Of a stretch of DNA of 53,380 nucleotides, positions 1 to 7,975 are shown in pieces. Origin of the DNA: an uncultured bacterium (lineage in GTDB: Bacteria; Bacillota; Clostridia; Lachnospirales; Lachnospiraceae). Each line of letters starts with the position of its first letter. The stretch's first letter is position 1. The stretch is from NCBI GenBank assembly GCA_947177425.1, contig CAMWUN010000023.1:1-53380 (forward strand), read 5' to 3'. A program made the translations under genes and the position numbers. The notes under the pieces were generated by a model. The model was not told the DNA's origin. It saw only the letters and a list, made by a program, of their open reading frames with translations, and searched no databases.

Positions 1-78
1 GGCAATGGGATTTTTGCACTCTCGAATCACTTTCTTACGAACAGCGCAGTAAATGCGCAGGTCTGTGTGAACAGTAAC
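1..78 (-). repeat. Dispersed intergenic repeat, copy A (cut by window edge)
   Basis: Read on the minus strand from 78 downward, this begins GTTACTGTTCACACAGACC. It matches copy B (8045-8101) at 56 of 57 positions, as far as base 22. The core hairpin is GCGCA (44-48) with TGCGC (54-58) around a five-base loop. The leftmost bases (1-16) also resemble part of copy C near 4826-4836, so the element probably continues beyond the left edge. Confidence 0.8.
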
Positions 79-407
79 TACGCTATGCCGCACTGGCTCA
101 TAAGAGGTTTCATATGTGACAAAAATCAGCCTGTTGGTGACATCCTGCTAAGGTTAAGCTGGCGTGTCACCGAAAAAAAATATGAGTTTTCCTAACATCA
201 GATACCCTGCGGTCTGTCCTGCCAGCCAGCCGCAGGGTATCTGCATGAATAAGCTTATCCTGCAAAGCATGGCAGCGTCTGGCTGTCTGGGAAAATTTGA
301 AGCTTATTTCCCCGCTGTTTCCGGCGGATGTGTTTACATCCCACAGATACAATGTTAAAATGGATGCAATGTTTTCAAAATTTAGATTAGAAAGGGATGG
401 AAAGGGT
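79..407. other. Intergenic leader region before the DUF5058 operon
   Basis: No credible gene is seen here. The stretch holds a perfect 14-bp inverted repeat (199-212 with 230-243, loop 17 bases, arm starting CAGATACCCTG) that is not followed by a T-run, so it does not look like a standard terminator. A promoter-like pair sits at 333-361. Short reading frames in this stretch lack ribosome-binding sites. Confidence 0.5.
333..361 (+). promoter_or_regulatory. Putative sigma-A promoter of the DUF5058 operon
   Basis: -35 TTTACA (333-338), a 17-base spacer and -10 TAAAAT (356-361). Expected start of transcription is near 368, which places the ATG at 360 upstream of the transcript and supports the ATG at 408 as the true start. 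Confidence 0.5.
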
Positions 408-1130
408 ATGGCATTTAATGTTAACAGTTTGTTTTTGTATGTTTTGGCGATTGGGGTCATTGTATTTGTGTTGGCCCAGTCGTTATTTTTCCTGCTGCGG
501 GCGTACCGTAGAGGAAAGGAACTGGGGATGGAAACGGGGAGGCTTAAGAAGACCATTGTCTCCACAGCGGTTTTTACCATTGCGCCTGCAGTGTCGATTC
601 TGATAGGGGTGGTTACGCTGTCAAAGTTTCTGGGGATTCCCCTGCCATGGATACGTATGAGCGTCATAGGGGCAATCACCTACGAACTGCCTGCAGCTAC
701 ATCCACGGCAAACGCCCTGGGCATCTCTCTGTCCGAAACTATCAGCGATCCGCGGATCTATTCAGCTATTGCATGGGTTATGACCCTTGGGATACTGCCA
801 AGTATTATCCTGCCCCCCATTCTCATGAAAAAGATTCAGGGCGGCATGGTGAAAATCAAAACCAAAGACAGTAAGTGGGGGGACTTGTTTCTGACATCCA
901 TGTTCCTTGGGATGATTTCGGCCTTTCTGGGGATGGTCTTTGCGGATGTGCGGAAGGGGATCGCCGGATGGGTTCCCATATTTGTACTGCTGGTTTCTGC
1001 GGCTATCATGGGCATTTGCGGTCTGCTGATTAAGAAATGCAATATGAAGTGGCTGGAAACTTATGCGCTGGCGGTGAGCATGGTGGGAGCCATGGCTTTT
1101 GCAGCGCTCATTACACCGCTTATGCAGTAA
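408..1130 (+). CDS. DUF5058 family membrane protein
   Basis: A 240-residue, very hydrophobic protein recognised as a DUF5058 family member from its overall sequence, including the TYELPAATSTANALG segment. It has about six membrane-spanning stretches, starting at residues 5-27. Function is not established for the family; the topology suggests one half of a permease. I chose the ATG at 408 because AAAGGGA (391-397) lies 10 bases upstream and the promoter lies just before it; an upstream in-frame ATG at 360 lacks a site. The next gene begins 31 bases downstream and encodes another small hydrophobic protein, followed 3 bases later by an M20 peptidase. The three look like one operon, which suggests a two-subunit transporter feeding or draining a peptidase substrate. 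That role is inference. Confidence 0.8.
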   Translation: MAFNVNSLFLYVLAIGVIVFVLAQSLFFLLRAYRRGKELGMETGRLKKTIVSTAVFTIAPAVSILIGVVTLSKFLGIPLPWIRMSVIGAITYELPAATSTANALGISLSETISDPRIYSAIAWVMTLGILPSIILPPILMKKIQGGMVKIKTKDSKWGDLFLTSMFLGMISAFLGMVFADVRKGIAGWVPIFVLLVSAAIMGICGLLIKKCNMKWLETYALAVSMVGAMAFAALITPLMQ

Positions 1131-1161
1131 ACATAAAGAGTTGAATTCTGGAGGAAAAATA

Positions 1162-1815
1162 ATGAGTCAATATATGAAAGATACAGACAGATATGGGAAA
1201 ATCTGGATTTGGACGGCGGTAGTGGCAGTGCTCATGGTGCCTGTGGCAGTCTGCTTATATTATAATGCGTGGCCCCAGGGAAGCGCTGTTTTGAAAGGGC
1301 TTTTAGGGGTTGCGCCTATTTACTGGACCGTAGGAGTTATTGAGGTAATCACTTATACGCCGATGCTGGGAACGGGAGGCACTTATCTGGCTTTTGTGAC
1401 GGGAAATTTAACCAGCCTTAAGGCGCCCAGCGCGCTGAATGCAATGGAGAATGCAAATGTGAAGCCGGGGACGGAAGAGGGGGAAGTGATTTCCACAATT
1501 GCCATTGCCACCTGTTCCATTGTCACTACCCTGGTTCTGGCGGCCGGCGTGTGCGGCCTTACGCTGATTGCCCCTGTCTTAAATTCTCCGGCGCTTGTGC
1601 CAGCCTTTGACAATATACTGCCTGCCCTGTTCGGAGGTCTGGCGGTGGTATACGTGAGCAGGAACTGGAAACTGGCAATTTCTCCGCTGGTGTTCATGGT
1701 TCTGCTGTTTCTGGCAGTGCCCTCGCTGGCAGGGAGCGTGGGAGTTCTTGTGCCGGTCGGGGTTCTCATTGCCCTTGGGGCGGCCAGAATTATGTATAAG
1801 AAAGGATGGGTATAA
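1162..1815 (+). CDS. Small multi-pass membrane protein, partner of DUF5058 protein
   Basis: A 217-residue hydrophobic protein with about five or six predicted membrane segments (roughly residues 15-37, 44-66, 111-133, 145-170, 180-210). I do not recognise a named family. GGAGG (1150-1154) sits 7 bases before the ATG. The central segment contains a VITYTPMLGTGGTYLAF stretch and a following glycine-rich loop that could line a substrate path. It lies between the DUF5058 gene and the M20 peptidase with tight spacing (31 and 3 bases), so it is probably the second subunit of the same membrane complex. No signal peptide or enzyme motif is seen. Confidence is high that it is a real gene and low on function. 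Confidence 0.8.
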   Translation: MSQYMKDTDRYGKIWIWTAVVAVLMVPVAVCLYYNAWPQGSAVLKGLLGVAPIYWTVGVIEVITYTPMLGTGGTYLAFVTGNLTSLKAPSALNAMENANVKPGTEEGEVISTIAIATCSIVTTLVLAAGVCGLTLIAPVLNSPALVPAFDNILPALFGGLAVVYVSRNWKLAISPLVFMVLLFLAVPSLAGSVGVLVPVGVLIALGAARIMYKKGWV

Positions 1816-1818
1816 TAT

Positions 1819-3258
1819 ATGGGCTGGATTTTTTTGTGCATGGCTGCATTACTGGCGGTACTGGCGGCGGTGATTTTAATAAGGGCGGCCGGGTTTAAGC
1901 CGGAGATAATGGAGTCGGCGGCGGAAGAGAAGATTACACTTGACCATGATAAAATCATCGGGGATATGGCGGCGATGATTCGTTTAAAGACGGTTTCCAA
2001 CAGGGATGACGGACTGGTAGACTGGAAGGAGTTTGAAAAGTTCGGGGAATTGTTAAAGGAGCGTTTCCCCAATATCCATAGGAACTGTCAACTGCAGAAA
2101 ATAGGAAAAACCGGGCTTTTGTATTATCTTGCAGGGAAGTCTTCCGGCAGGCCGTCGGTCTGCATGGCACATTATGACGTGGTTCCGGCGGAAGAGGAAG
2201 GATGGAGCAGACCTGCATTTAAAGGGCTTATTGAAGACGGCTGTATTTGGGGAAGAGGAACCCTTGATACCAAGGGAACCCTCTGCGGCATTATGGAAGC
2301 TTTGGAAAAACTTCTGGCAGAAGGGTATGTGCCAGAGAACGATTTGTATCTGTCCTTTTCCGGGGAGGAAGAAATTGACGGACCTTCTTGTGCGGATATT
2401 GTATCATACCTTGAGAAAAAAGGCGTAAAGCCTGCCATTGTGGTGGACGAAGGCGGTGCGGTGGTGGAACATGTATTCCCCGGTGTTGACAAGAAATGCG
2501 CCCTTATCGGAATCGGGGAAAAAGGAAGTGTAAACATGAATTTCACAATGGATTCTGAGGGCGGACATGCATCCACGCCTCCGGTACACACCATATTGGG
2601 CCAGTTGAGCGAAGCGGTGACAAAGATAGAGAACCGCCCTTTTAAAAGACAGCTCACAAAACCGGTGGCAGAAATGTTTGACACACTGGGCAGACATTCC
2701 ACCTTTTTGTACCGTGTAATTTTTGCAAATTTGTGGTGCTTTGCGCCTGTCCTGGATATGATTTGTAAAAAATCCGGCGGCGAACTCAATGCCATGATGC
2801 GCACCACTGTGGCAGTTACAAAAATGGAAGGAAGCAAGGCTTATAATGTGCTTCCGCCTAAGGCAAGTTTTGGTATTAATATGCGGCTTCTTGGGAATGA
2901 TACCATAGAATCTGCAAAGCAATACCTTAAGAATGTTATAAAGAATGAAAAAATAAAACCGGAACTTGTAAACGGAATGAATCCGTCTATTTATTCGGAT
3001 ACATCCTGTCAGGAGTGGGAAAAATTAAAGGCTGTGATACACCAGACCTGGCCGGAAGCCGTTGTGTCCCCCTACCTTATGATGGCATGCAGCGATTCCA
3101 GGCATTACTGCAGGATTACGGATCGCGTATACCGCTTTTCAGCTATGGAGCTGTCCAAAGAAGAACGGGCGATGATACACGGCAATAATGAGCGGATTCC
3201 CATTGGAACGCTGATAAAGACAGTGGAATTTTATGTAAGGCTTTTGCGGGTCCTGTAG
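1819..3258 (+). CDS. M20 family metallopeptidase, membrane-anchored
   Basis: A 479-residue M20/M25/M40-type zinc hydrolase. Residues 3-24 form a hydrophobic N-terminal anchor followed by a charged linker, so the enzyme is probably tethered to the membrane. Metal-site motifs are visible: AHYDVVP with H118, RGTLDTKG with D150 and SFSGEEE around E183-E185. The usual lid domain follows, with a GHAST motif, and a C-terminal HGNNERI segment supplies a late metal-binding histidine. The family removes terminal residues from peptides or cleaves N-acyl amino acids; the substrate cannot be told from sequence. It starts 3 bases after the upstream membrane gene, so it is co-translated with the putative DUF5058 permease. 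That pairing suggests import of a small peptide or acyl-amino acid coupled to its hydrolysis. Confidence 0.88.
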   Translation: MGWIFLCMAALLAVLAAVILIRAAGFKPEIMESAAEEKITLDHDKIIGDMAAMIRLKTVSNRDDGLVDWKEFEKFGELLKERFPNIHRNCQLQKIGKTGLLYYLAGKSSGRPSVCMAHYDVVPAEEEGWSRPAFKGLIEDGCIWGRGTLDTKGTLCGIMEALEKLLAEGYVPENDLYLSFSGEEEIDGPSCADIVSYLEKKGVKPAIVVDEGGAVVEHVFPGVDKKCALIGIGEKGSVNMNFTMDSEGGHASTPPVHTILGQLSEAVTKIENRPFKRQLTKPVAEMFDTLGRHSTFLYRVIFANLWCFAPVLDMICKKSGGELNAMMRTTVAVTKMEGSKAYNVLPPKASFGINMRLLGNDTIESAKQYLKNVIKNEKIKPELVNGMNPSIYSDTSCQEWEKLKAVIHQTWPEAVVSPYLMMACSDSRHYCRITDRVYRFSAMELSKEERAMIHGNNERIPIGTLIKTVEFYVRLLRVL

Positions 3259-3267
3259 GTTTGATTT

Positions 3268-3293
3268 AAAAATTTAAAAATTTTTAAATTTTT
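3268..3293. repeat. A/T-only perfect palindrome, possible weak terminator
   Basis: A 26-base perfect palindrome made only of A and T directly after the M20 gene, followed by more T residues. It could act as a weak terminator for the DUF5058 operon or simply raise local flexibility upstream of the infC promoter. Confidence 0.4.
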
Positions 3294-3299
3294 TTCATA

Positions 3300-3328
3300 T
3301 TGACATTTCCAGATATAGGTGTTAAGCT
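3300..3328 (+). promoter_or_regulatory. Putative sigma-A promoter of infC-rpmI-rplT
   Basis: -35 TTGACA (3300-3305), a 17-base spacer and -10 TAAGCT (3323-3328). The -35 is perfect and the -10 weak. It precedes a long structured leader, as expected for this ribosomal operon. Confidence 0.5.
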
Positions 3329-3334
3329 TATTAA

Positions 3335-3520
3335 GCATGTGGTTGACGCATGAATCAGAAAGCAGAGTATCCACTCTCACCCTGTGGCAGTGCAGCTTAC
3401 AGGTGTCCATAATTCAGAGGTTTGGCTTATGAAGCCGCGGCGCATGTTTCTGTGCAGGGAAATGGGCATAGGAAGGTCGTTTTGAAGAGGAACAGTGGAT
3501 AGTTATGCTATCCACTTTTT
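3335..3520 (+). promoter_or_regulatory. infC leader with attenuator (L20-type leader)
   Basis: A leader of about 190 bases ends in an intrinsic terminator upstream of infC: AGTGGATAG (3494-3502) pairs with CTATCCACT (3508-3516), followed by a T-run. An earlier segment, TATCCACT (3368-3375), is the exact complement of AGTGGATA (3494-3501). It could form a long-range anti-terminator that excludes the terminator. In Bacillus the infC-rpmI-rplT operon is repressed by protein L20 through premature termination in such a leader. The same logic is likely here, with L20 choosing between the two folds. Confidence 0.7.
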
Positions 3521-3550
3521 ATATTCGTTTGTATGAGGGAGGACACAGCC

Positions 3551-4057
3551 ATTAGCGAATTATTCATTAACGAACAGATCAGAGACAAAGAAGTACGTGT
3601 TATTGGAGAAAATGGTGAACAGTTGGGCATCATGTCTTCAAGAGAAGCATTGCAGAGGGCAGAGGAAGCCGGGGTGGATCTTGTAAAGATTGCGCCTACC
3701 GCCAAGCCGCCGGTATGCAAACTGGTTGACTATGGCAAGTATAAGTACGAGCTGGCCCGCAAGGAAAAGGAAGCAAAGAAAAAGCAGAGGATTATTGAGG
3801 TCAAGGAAATCCGTCTGTCTCCCAATATTGACAGTAATGACCTTAATACAAAGATGAATGCGGCAAGGAAATTCATTTCCAAGGGGGACCGGGTGAAGAT
3901 TACCTTAAGGTTCCGTGGACGTGAAATGGCGCATATGGCCAACAGCAAACATATTTTAGACGATTTCGCCCAGGCGCTTTCGGATATTTGTGTGGTAGAA
4001 AAAGCCCCCAAGGTGGAGGGCAGAAGTATGACTATGTTTTTAACTGAAAAGCGTTAG
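3551..4057 (+). CDS. infC: Translation initiation factor IF-3
   Basis: IF-3 binds the 30S subunit, keeps it apart from 50S and checks start-codon pairing. The protein shows the N-domain signature FINEQIRDKEVRVIG and the C-domain KITLRFRGREMAH, and has 168 residues from the proposed start, the normal family length. I place the start at a non-standard ATT (3551), giving ISELFINEQIR, because AGGGAGG (3536-3542) lies 8 bases before it. The in-frame ATG at 3533 lies upstream of that Shine-Dalgarno site and has none of its own. ATT starts in infC are well known and allow IF-3 to repress its own translation. It heads the infC-rpmI-rplT operon behind an attenuated leader. Confidence 0.92.
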   Translation: MSELFINEQIRDKEVRVIGENGEQLGIMSSREALQRAEEAGVDLVKIAPTAKPPVCKLVDYGKYKYELARKEKEAKKKQRIIEVKEIRLSPNIDSNDLNTKMNAARKFISKGDRVKITLRFRGREMAHMANSKHILDDFAQALSDICVVEKAPKVEGRSMTMFLTEKR

Positions 4058-4135
4058 CCTGCCAGTTAAAATAGATGATGTGAGCGGATGCTTCCATCGG
4101 CAGTAATTATTATTAGTATACAGGAGGAAACAGTT

Positions 4136-4333
4136 ATGCCCAAAATGAAAACAAGCAAATCGGCTGCAAAGCGTTTTAAAGCTACAGGAACAGGTAAATT
4201 AAAAAGAAGCAAAGCTTACAAGAGCCATATCTTAACCAAGAAGACTACAAAGAGAAAAAGAAATTTGAGAAAGCCTGCAATTACGGACAAGACCAATGTT
4301 AAGAATATGAAGAAGATTTTACCTTATTTATAA
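4136..4333 (+). CDS. rpmI: 50S ribosomal protein L35
   Basis: A 65-residue basic protein with the L35 hallmark start [18 protein letters not shown] and a lysine/arginine-rich body. AGGAGG (4122-4127) lies 8 bases before the ATG at 4136; an in-frame ATG further upstream (4088) has no site. It sits between infC and rplT in the conserved order, so expression should follow the L20-controlled leader. L35 is a component of the 50S subunit. Confidence 0.96.
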   Translation: MPKMKTSKSAAKRFKATGTGKLKRSKAYKSHILTKKTTKRKRNLRKPAITDKTNVKNMKKILPYL

Positions 4334-4382
4334 TATCTGAGTAACATTTAATAAGGCATCAGTCATAAGGAGGAAATAAGAA

Positions 4383-4739
4383 ATGGCAAGAATCAAGGGC
4401 GGCATGAACGCCAGAAAAAAACACAATAGAGTATTAAAGCTTGCAAAAGGTTACAGAGGTGCAAGGAGCAAACAGTACAGGGTGGCGAAACAGTCCGTTA
4501 TGCGGGCTCTGGCATCATCTTATGCAGGACGTAAAGAGAGGAAGCGCCAGTTCAGACAACTCTGGATTGCGCGTATCAATGCGGCTGCAAGGCTGAACGG
4601 CTTATCCTACAGCAAGTTCATGTATGGGCTTAAGCTGGCAGAGGTTGATATCAACAGAAAGATGCTGGCGGAGATGGCAGTAAATGATGCAGAAGGATTT
4701 AAATCTTTAGCAGAACTTGCCAAGAGCAAACTTGCGTAA
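4383..4739 (+). CDS. rplT: 50S ribosomal protein L20
   Basis: A 118-residue basic protein starting [20 protein letters not shown], the classic L20 N-terminus, with the conserved [16 protein letters not shown] stretch in the middle. L20 binds 23S rRNA early in 50S assembly and, in Firmicutes, represses its own operon by binding the infC leader. AAGGAGG (4367-4373) precedes the ATG. It is the last gene of the infC operon; the nearest intrinsic terminator is at 4904-4936, after an intervening repeat element. Confidence 0.97.
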   Translation: MARIKGGMNARKKHNRVLKLAKGYRGARSKQYRVAKQSVMRALASSYAGRKERKRQFRQLWIARINAAARLNGLSYSKFMYGLKLAEVDINRKMLAEMAVNDAEGFKSLAELAKSKLA

Positions 4740-4756
4740 ATTATATATCTGAGAAG

Positions 4757-4892
4757 AAACATTTCTGTTTGCACAGGTCTGTGCATTTACTGCACAGGCC
4801 GGAAGAAAGTGATTAGCGGGTGCAGGAATCCCATTGGAAAGACAGCTTTTAGTGGATTTTTGCATGTTACTGGTTACGGAGTGAACAGTGAC
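4757..4892 (+). repeat. Dispersed intergenic repeat, copy C (diverged, hairpin conserved)
   Basis: This begins with a diverged version of the repeat head (TTTCTGTTTGCACAGGTC) and keeps the loop TTTAC. The stem is changed on both sides: GGTCTGTGCA (4776-4785) pairs with TGCACAGGCC (4791-4800), a 10-bp stem with one G-U. Downstream AAGAAAGTGATT (4803-4814) is shared with copies A and B. The far end GTGAACAGTGAC (4881-4892) is the reverse complement of a repeat-head-like sequence, giving inverted ends. Confidence 0.65.
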
Positions 4893-4903
4893 GAAGATAG
4901 ACC

Positions 4904-4936
4904 AAAGACCTTATTCAACATGATAAGGTCTTTTTT
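4904..4936 (+). terminator. Intrinsic terminator after rplT
   Basis: AAAGACCTTAT (4904-4914) pairs with ATAAGGTCTTT (4923-4933) around an 8-base loop and runs into a T-tract. It ends the infC-rpmI-rplT transcript. Confidence 0.85.
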
Positions 4937-5006
4937 ATATCAGAAACATGTGGTATGATTGGCCTATGTGTATAAACGGAAAATTTTAACAGGAGGCAGG
5001 ATAGAA

Positions 5007-6497
5007 ATGCTTGAGGGTTTAAAGCCGGAAGAGGTTTTTTACTATTTTGAAAAAATATGCGGGATTCCCCATGGTTCAGGAAATACGAAGCAGATCAGCG
5101 ATTATCTGGCAGACTTTGCAAAGAAAAGGAATCTGGAACACTATCAGGATGAGGTGGGAAATGTTATTATAATCAAGGATGCATCTTCCGGGTATGAGGA
5201 CCATGAGCCTGTTATTCTGCAGGGACATATGGACATGGTTGCAGTAAAGGCGCCTTCTGCATCTATTGATATGGAAAAGGATGGCCTTAAGCTTATCGTT
5301 GACGGAGACAGGCTGATGGCAGAGGGAACCAGCCTTGGCGGAGACGATGGTATTGCAGTGGCTTACGGGCTTGCGCTTCTTGCAGGCGAATACTGTCATC
5401 CAAGGATAGAGGCGGTCTTTACGGTGGATGAAGAAGTGGGAATGAATGGGGCGCGGGCACTGGATGTTTCTCCCATTAGGGCAAAGCGGCTGATTAATCT
5501 GGATTCGGAGGAAGAAGGCGTTTTTCTGGCAGGCTGTGCCGGAGGGGCAAGGGTTAATATCAGCCTTTCCTGTGAAAAGGTAAAGAGAGAAGGCATTCCC
5601 TGCGAAGTCCGCATAAGCGGCCTTCTGGGCGGTCATTCCGGTGAGGAGATAGGCAGGGAAAGGGGAAATGCCATATGTCTTTTGGGAAGGGTTTTAGACA
5701 ACCTTTTCCGGAAACTGGATTTTTGTATCGAAAACATGCAGGGCGGCGTTGCGGATAATGCCATTCCATCCTCCGCAAAGGCAGATATTCTGATTGCCGG
5801 ATATGCCAAAGGCGGAGACGGGCCTGAAAAGGGACAGTGCGGATTTTCTGTTGAGGAATGTACCCGGATTGTGAACGGTGTCTGCGAAAAGATAAACCGT
5901 GAACTGAAAGAGGAACTGGCGGGCAAAGATGAGGATGTAAAGGTGGAAGCGGTCTGTGGGCAGATACGGGACGGAGCAGTGGCGGAAGGAACACTGGCAA
6001 AGCGGATGGTCAGCCTTCTTCTGGGCCTGCCCTGGGGTGTCCAGGCCATGAGCGCCGCTATGCCTGGGCTGGTGGAGACTTCCCTTAACCCGGGCCTTCT
6101 TTCCATGGAGGAGGACTGCTTAAAGATTGACATATCTGTGCGCAGTTCCCTTGAGAGCGCCAGAAAGGCCCTGACAGGCAGGCTTGAAAGCCTTGCTTAT
6201 CTTGCACAGGCACAGATAGAAGTGACAGGAGAATATCCCGGCTGGGCTTTTAAAAAGGAATCCCCGCTGCGGGAGAAAATGGCGGAGGTATATAGAAAGC
6301 TTTACAACAGGGAGCCTGTGGTGGAGGCCATTCATGCGGGCCTGGAATGCGGTCTGCTGGCTCATAAGATACCGGGTCTTGACTGCGTATCCATAGGGCC
6401 GGATATGAAAAATATCCACACAGCGAAGGAGGAACTTAGTATTTCATCTGCCAGCCAGGTGTGGGAGTATCTTTTGAAGCTTCTAAAGGAGTTATGA
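5007..6497 (+). CDS. pepD: Aminoacyl-histidine dipeptidase (peptidase D, M20C)
   Basis: A 496-residue cytosolic zinc dipeptidase of the PepD type, which cleaves Xaa-His and other dipeptides. Metal and catalytic motifs are clear: QGHMDMV (H74, D76), SLGGDDGIAVAYG (D113/D114) and VDEEVGMNGA (E142/E143), then a GLLGGHSGEEIGRERGNA lid segment, and a C-terminal IHAGLECGLL that supplies a late histidine. AGGAGG (4991-4996) lies 10 bases before the chosen ATG; an upstream in-frame start near 4959 would overlap the promoter zone. Length is usual for the family. It follows the rplT terminator and has its own transcription unit, possibly shared with the next gene. Confidence 0.93.
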   Translation: MLEGLKPEEVFYYFEKICGIPHGSGNTKQISDYLADFAKKRNLEHYQDEVGNVIIIKDASSGYEDHEPVILQGHMDMVAVKAPSASIDMEKDGLKLIVDGDRLMAEGTSLGGDDGIAVAYGLALLAGEYCHPRIEAVFTVDEEVGMNGARALDVSPIRAKRLINLDSEEEGVFLAGCAGGARVNISLSCEKVKREGIPCEVRISGLLGGHSGEEIGRERGNAICLLGRVLDNLFRKLDFCIENMQGGVADNAIPSSAKADILIAGYAKGGDGPEKGQCGFSVEECTRIVNGVCEKINRELKEELAGKDEDVKVEAVCGQIRDGAVAEGTLAKRMVSLLLGLPWGVQAMSAAMPGLVETSLNPGLLSMEEDCLKIDISVRSSLESARKALTGRLESLAYLAQAQIEVTGEYPGWAFKKESPLREKMAEVYRKLYNREPVVEAIHAGLECGLLAHKIPGLDCVSIGPDMKNIHTAKEELSISSASQVWEYLLKLLKEL

Positions 6498-6538
6498 TCA
6501 TCCGGCATTACAAAAGCATAAACAGGGTAGAAAACTCC

Positions 6539-6580
6539 GTACAGTATTCCTGCATTCTATATTACGCTGGATGCTGTACT
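6539..6580. repeat. Inverted repeat before the AI-2E family gene
   Basis: GTACAGTATTCC (6539-6550) and GGATGCTGTAC (6570-6580) form an imperfect dyad with a 19-base gap in the short space between pepD and the next gene. It may be a weak hairpin or a regulator site. Confidence 0.35.
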
Positions 6581-6609
6581 GGCGGTATAAAAGGAGAAAA
6601 CAGGAGAAT

Positions 6610-7806
6610 ATGAATTTAAATCGGAAGAACGTTAGAAAAATCAGAGGGCTGATACTTTTTACAGCGGCAGTGATTTTGGTCCTTATGAAGTTTGATTTGC
6701 TTTGGAATGCGGCTGTATTTGTGGTAAGCATCCTAAGACCCTTTATTCTGGGAGGAATGATTGCATTTGTCATCAATATTCCCATGCGTTTCTTTGAGAC
6801 AAAACTTTTCAGAGGCGGAACAGGCAGAAAGGGAGCAGGGGGAATTCTTCAGAGAGGAAAAAGAGGGCTCAGCCTTGTGATGGCATTTTTGGCAGTGGCG
6901 CTTGTGATTATGCTGGTGGTGGTGACGGTTATACCACAACTCGTTGCGACTGTCAGGGAGCTTACCAACAAAATACCTGTGTTTTGGAATGATGCAATCA
7001 AACAACTGGAGGTTATTTTTGCAGAAAATCCAGAACTGATTAAGCAGCTTAGTAGTTTCGAGACACTGGAAATTGACTGGAAATCAGTAATTAATACCAT
7101 AATCGGGTTTTTACAGAATGGAATGGGAAATGTGCTGAATTCCACTTTTACAGTGGCAAGCAGTATTATCAGCAGTACCGTGAACTTCTTTATTGCTGTT
7201 GTGTTCTCTATTTATATTCTGGTCCAGAAGGAAAAGCTGGGAGACCAGTGCAGAAGGATTTTAAAGGCATATACCAGTCCCGCGATTTGTGGCAGCGTCC
7301 TTAAAGTTGCAGGACTTCTTCATCATAATTTCAGTAATTTCATCACGGGACAGTGTACGGAAGCGGTGATTCTGGGACTGATGTTTGTTGTGTCCATGAC
7401 TATATTCCGGTTTGACTATGCAGTGATGGTAGGCGTTCTTATTGCCTTTACGGCATTAATTCCCATTGTGGGCGCCTTTATCGGATGCTTTGTGGGCGCC
7501 TTTCTGATGATGGTGGACGATCCCGTCAAAGCATTGTGGTTTGTAATACTGTTCATTGTCTTGCAGCAGGTGGAAGGTAATCTGATTTATCCCCATGTGG
7601 TGGGAAATTCCGTAGGGCTTCCCTCTATCTGGGTACTGGCGGCTGTAACCATAGGCGGAAGCCTGATGGGAGTTTTCGGTATGCTGGTATTTATTCCCCT
7701 CTTATCAACCGTTTATGTGCTGCTAAGGGAGGATGTGAACAGACGTAACGGAGCGGCTGTTGCCGTGCCGGAGGAAAAGGGTAGTATATCTACAAAGAAG
7801 GAATAA
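6610..7806 (+). CDS. AI-2E family transporter
   Basis: A 398-residue membrane protein of the AI-2E/UPF0118 permease family. There are two or three membrane segments at the N-terminus (about 15-35, 45-70, 95-120), a soluble middle region, and a dense C-terminal cluster of segments with the family-typical QQVEGNLIYPHVVGNSVGL near residue 325. Members have been linked to autoinducer-2 export or to cation/proton exchange; the substrate here is unknown. The ATG at 6610 is preceded by AAGGAG (6591-6596) at a longish 13 bases and CAGGAG (6601-6606) at 3 bases; the ATG at 6571 has no site. It follows pepD by about 110 bases. Confidence 0.88.
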   Translation: MNLNRKNVRKIRGLILFTAAVILVLMKFDLLWNAAVFVVSILRPFILGGMIAFVINIPMRFFETKLFRGGTGRKGAGGILQRGKRGLSLVMAFLAVALVIMLVVVTVIPQLVATVRELTNKIPVFWNDAIKQLEVIFAENPELIKQLSSFETLEIDWKSVINTIIGFLQNGMGNVLNSTFTVASSIISSTVNFFIAVVFSIYILVQKEKLGDQCRRILKAYTSPAICGSVLKVAGLLHHNFSNFITGQCTEAVILGLMFVVSMTIFRFDYAVMVGVLIAFTALIPIVGAFIGCFVGAFLMMVDDPVKALWFVILFIVLQQVEGNLIYPHVVGNSVGLPSIWVLAAVTIGGSLMGVFGMLVFIPLLSTVYVLLREDVNRRNGAAVAVPEEKGSISTKKE

Positions 7807-7834
7807 AAAGTGGAATAAAAAGTCAAAAAAGGAG

Positions 7835-7863
7835 TTGACAAAACATCTCTGCGATGCTATGAT
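7835..7863 (+). promoter_or_regulatory. Promoter of the tRNA-Pro gene
   Basis: -35 TTGACA (7835-7840), 17-base spacer, -10 TATGAT (7858-7863). A near-consensus sigma-A promoter placed about 35 bases before the tRNA. Confidence 0.85.
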
Positions 7864-7897
7864 ATAGCTTGTGATTTGGATAGACAATGAATCGCTT

Positions 7898-7970
7898 CGG
7901 GGTGTGGCTCAGGTGGTAGAGCGCTACTTTAGGGAAGTAGAGGCCGCAAGTTCAAGTCTTGTCACTCCGA
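7898..7970 (+). tRNA. tRNA-Pro (anticodon AGG)
   Basis: A full cloverleaf can be drawn over 73 bases. The acceptor stem is CGGGGTG (7898-7904) with CACTCCG (7963-7969); the D stem is GCTC/GAGC; the anticodon stem is CTACT/AGTAG with loop TTAGGGA; and the T arm is GCAAG-TTCAAGT-CTTGT. The anticodon is AGG (7931-7933). C1-G72, A73, G35-G36 and G37 all fit a bacterial proline tRNA. CCA is not encoded. An unmodified or inosine-modified A34 is unusual for bacterial tRNA-Pro, where TGG is the common form. It is a single-gene unit with its own promoter and terminator. Confidence 0.9.
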
Positions 7971-7975
7971 TTAAG

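Noticed and set aside
199-243. Intrinsic terminator or riboswitch before DUF5058
   Set aside because: The 14-bp stem has no T-run, and no known riboswitch core is visible around it.
297-407. N-terminal extension of the DUF5058 gene
   Set aside because: The added 37 residues are not hydrophobic like the family start, overlap the likely promoter (333-361) and have no suitable ribosome-binding site.
164-679. Open frames on both strands near the left edge
   Set aside because: They lack Shine-Dalgarno sites, overlap the real gene or repeats, and have no recognisable composition.
2172-2837. 221-codon minus-strand frame inside the M20 gene
   Set aside because: It lies fully antisense to a gene with clear motifs; no start site or family resemblance.
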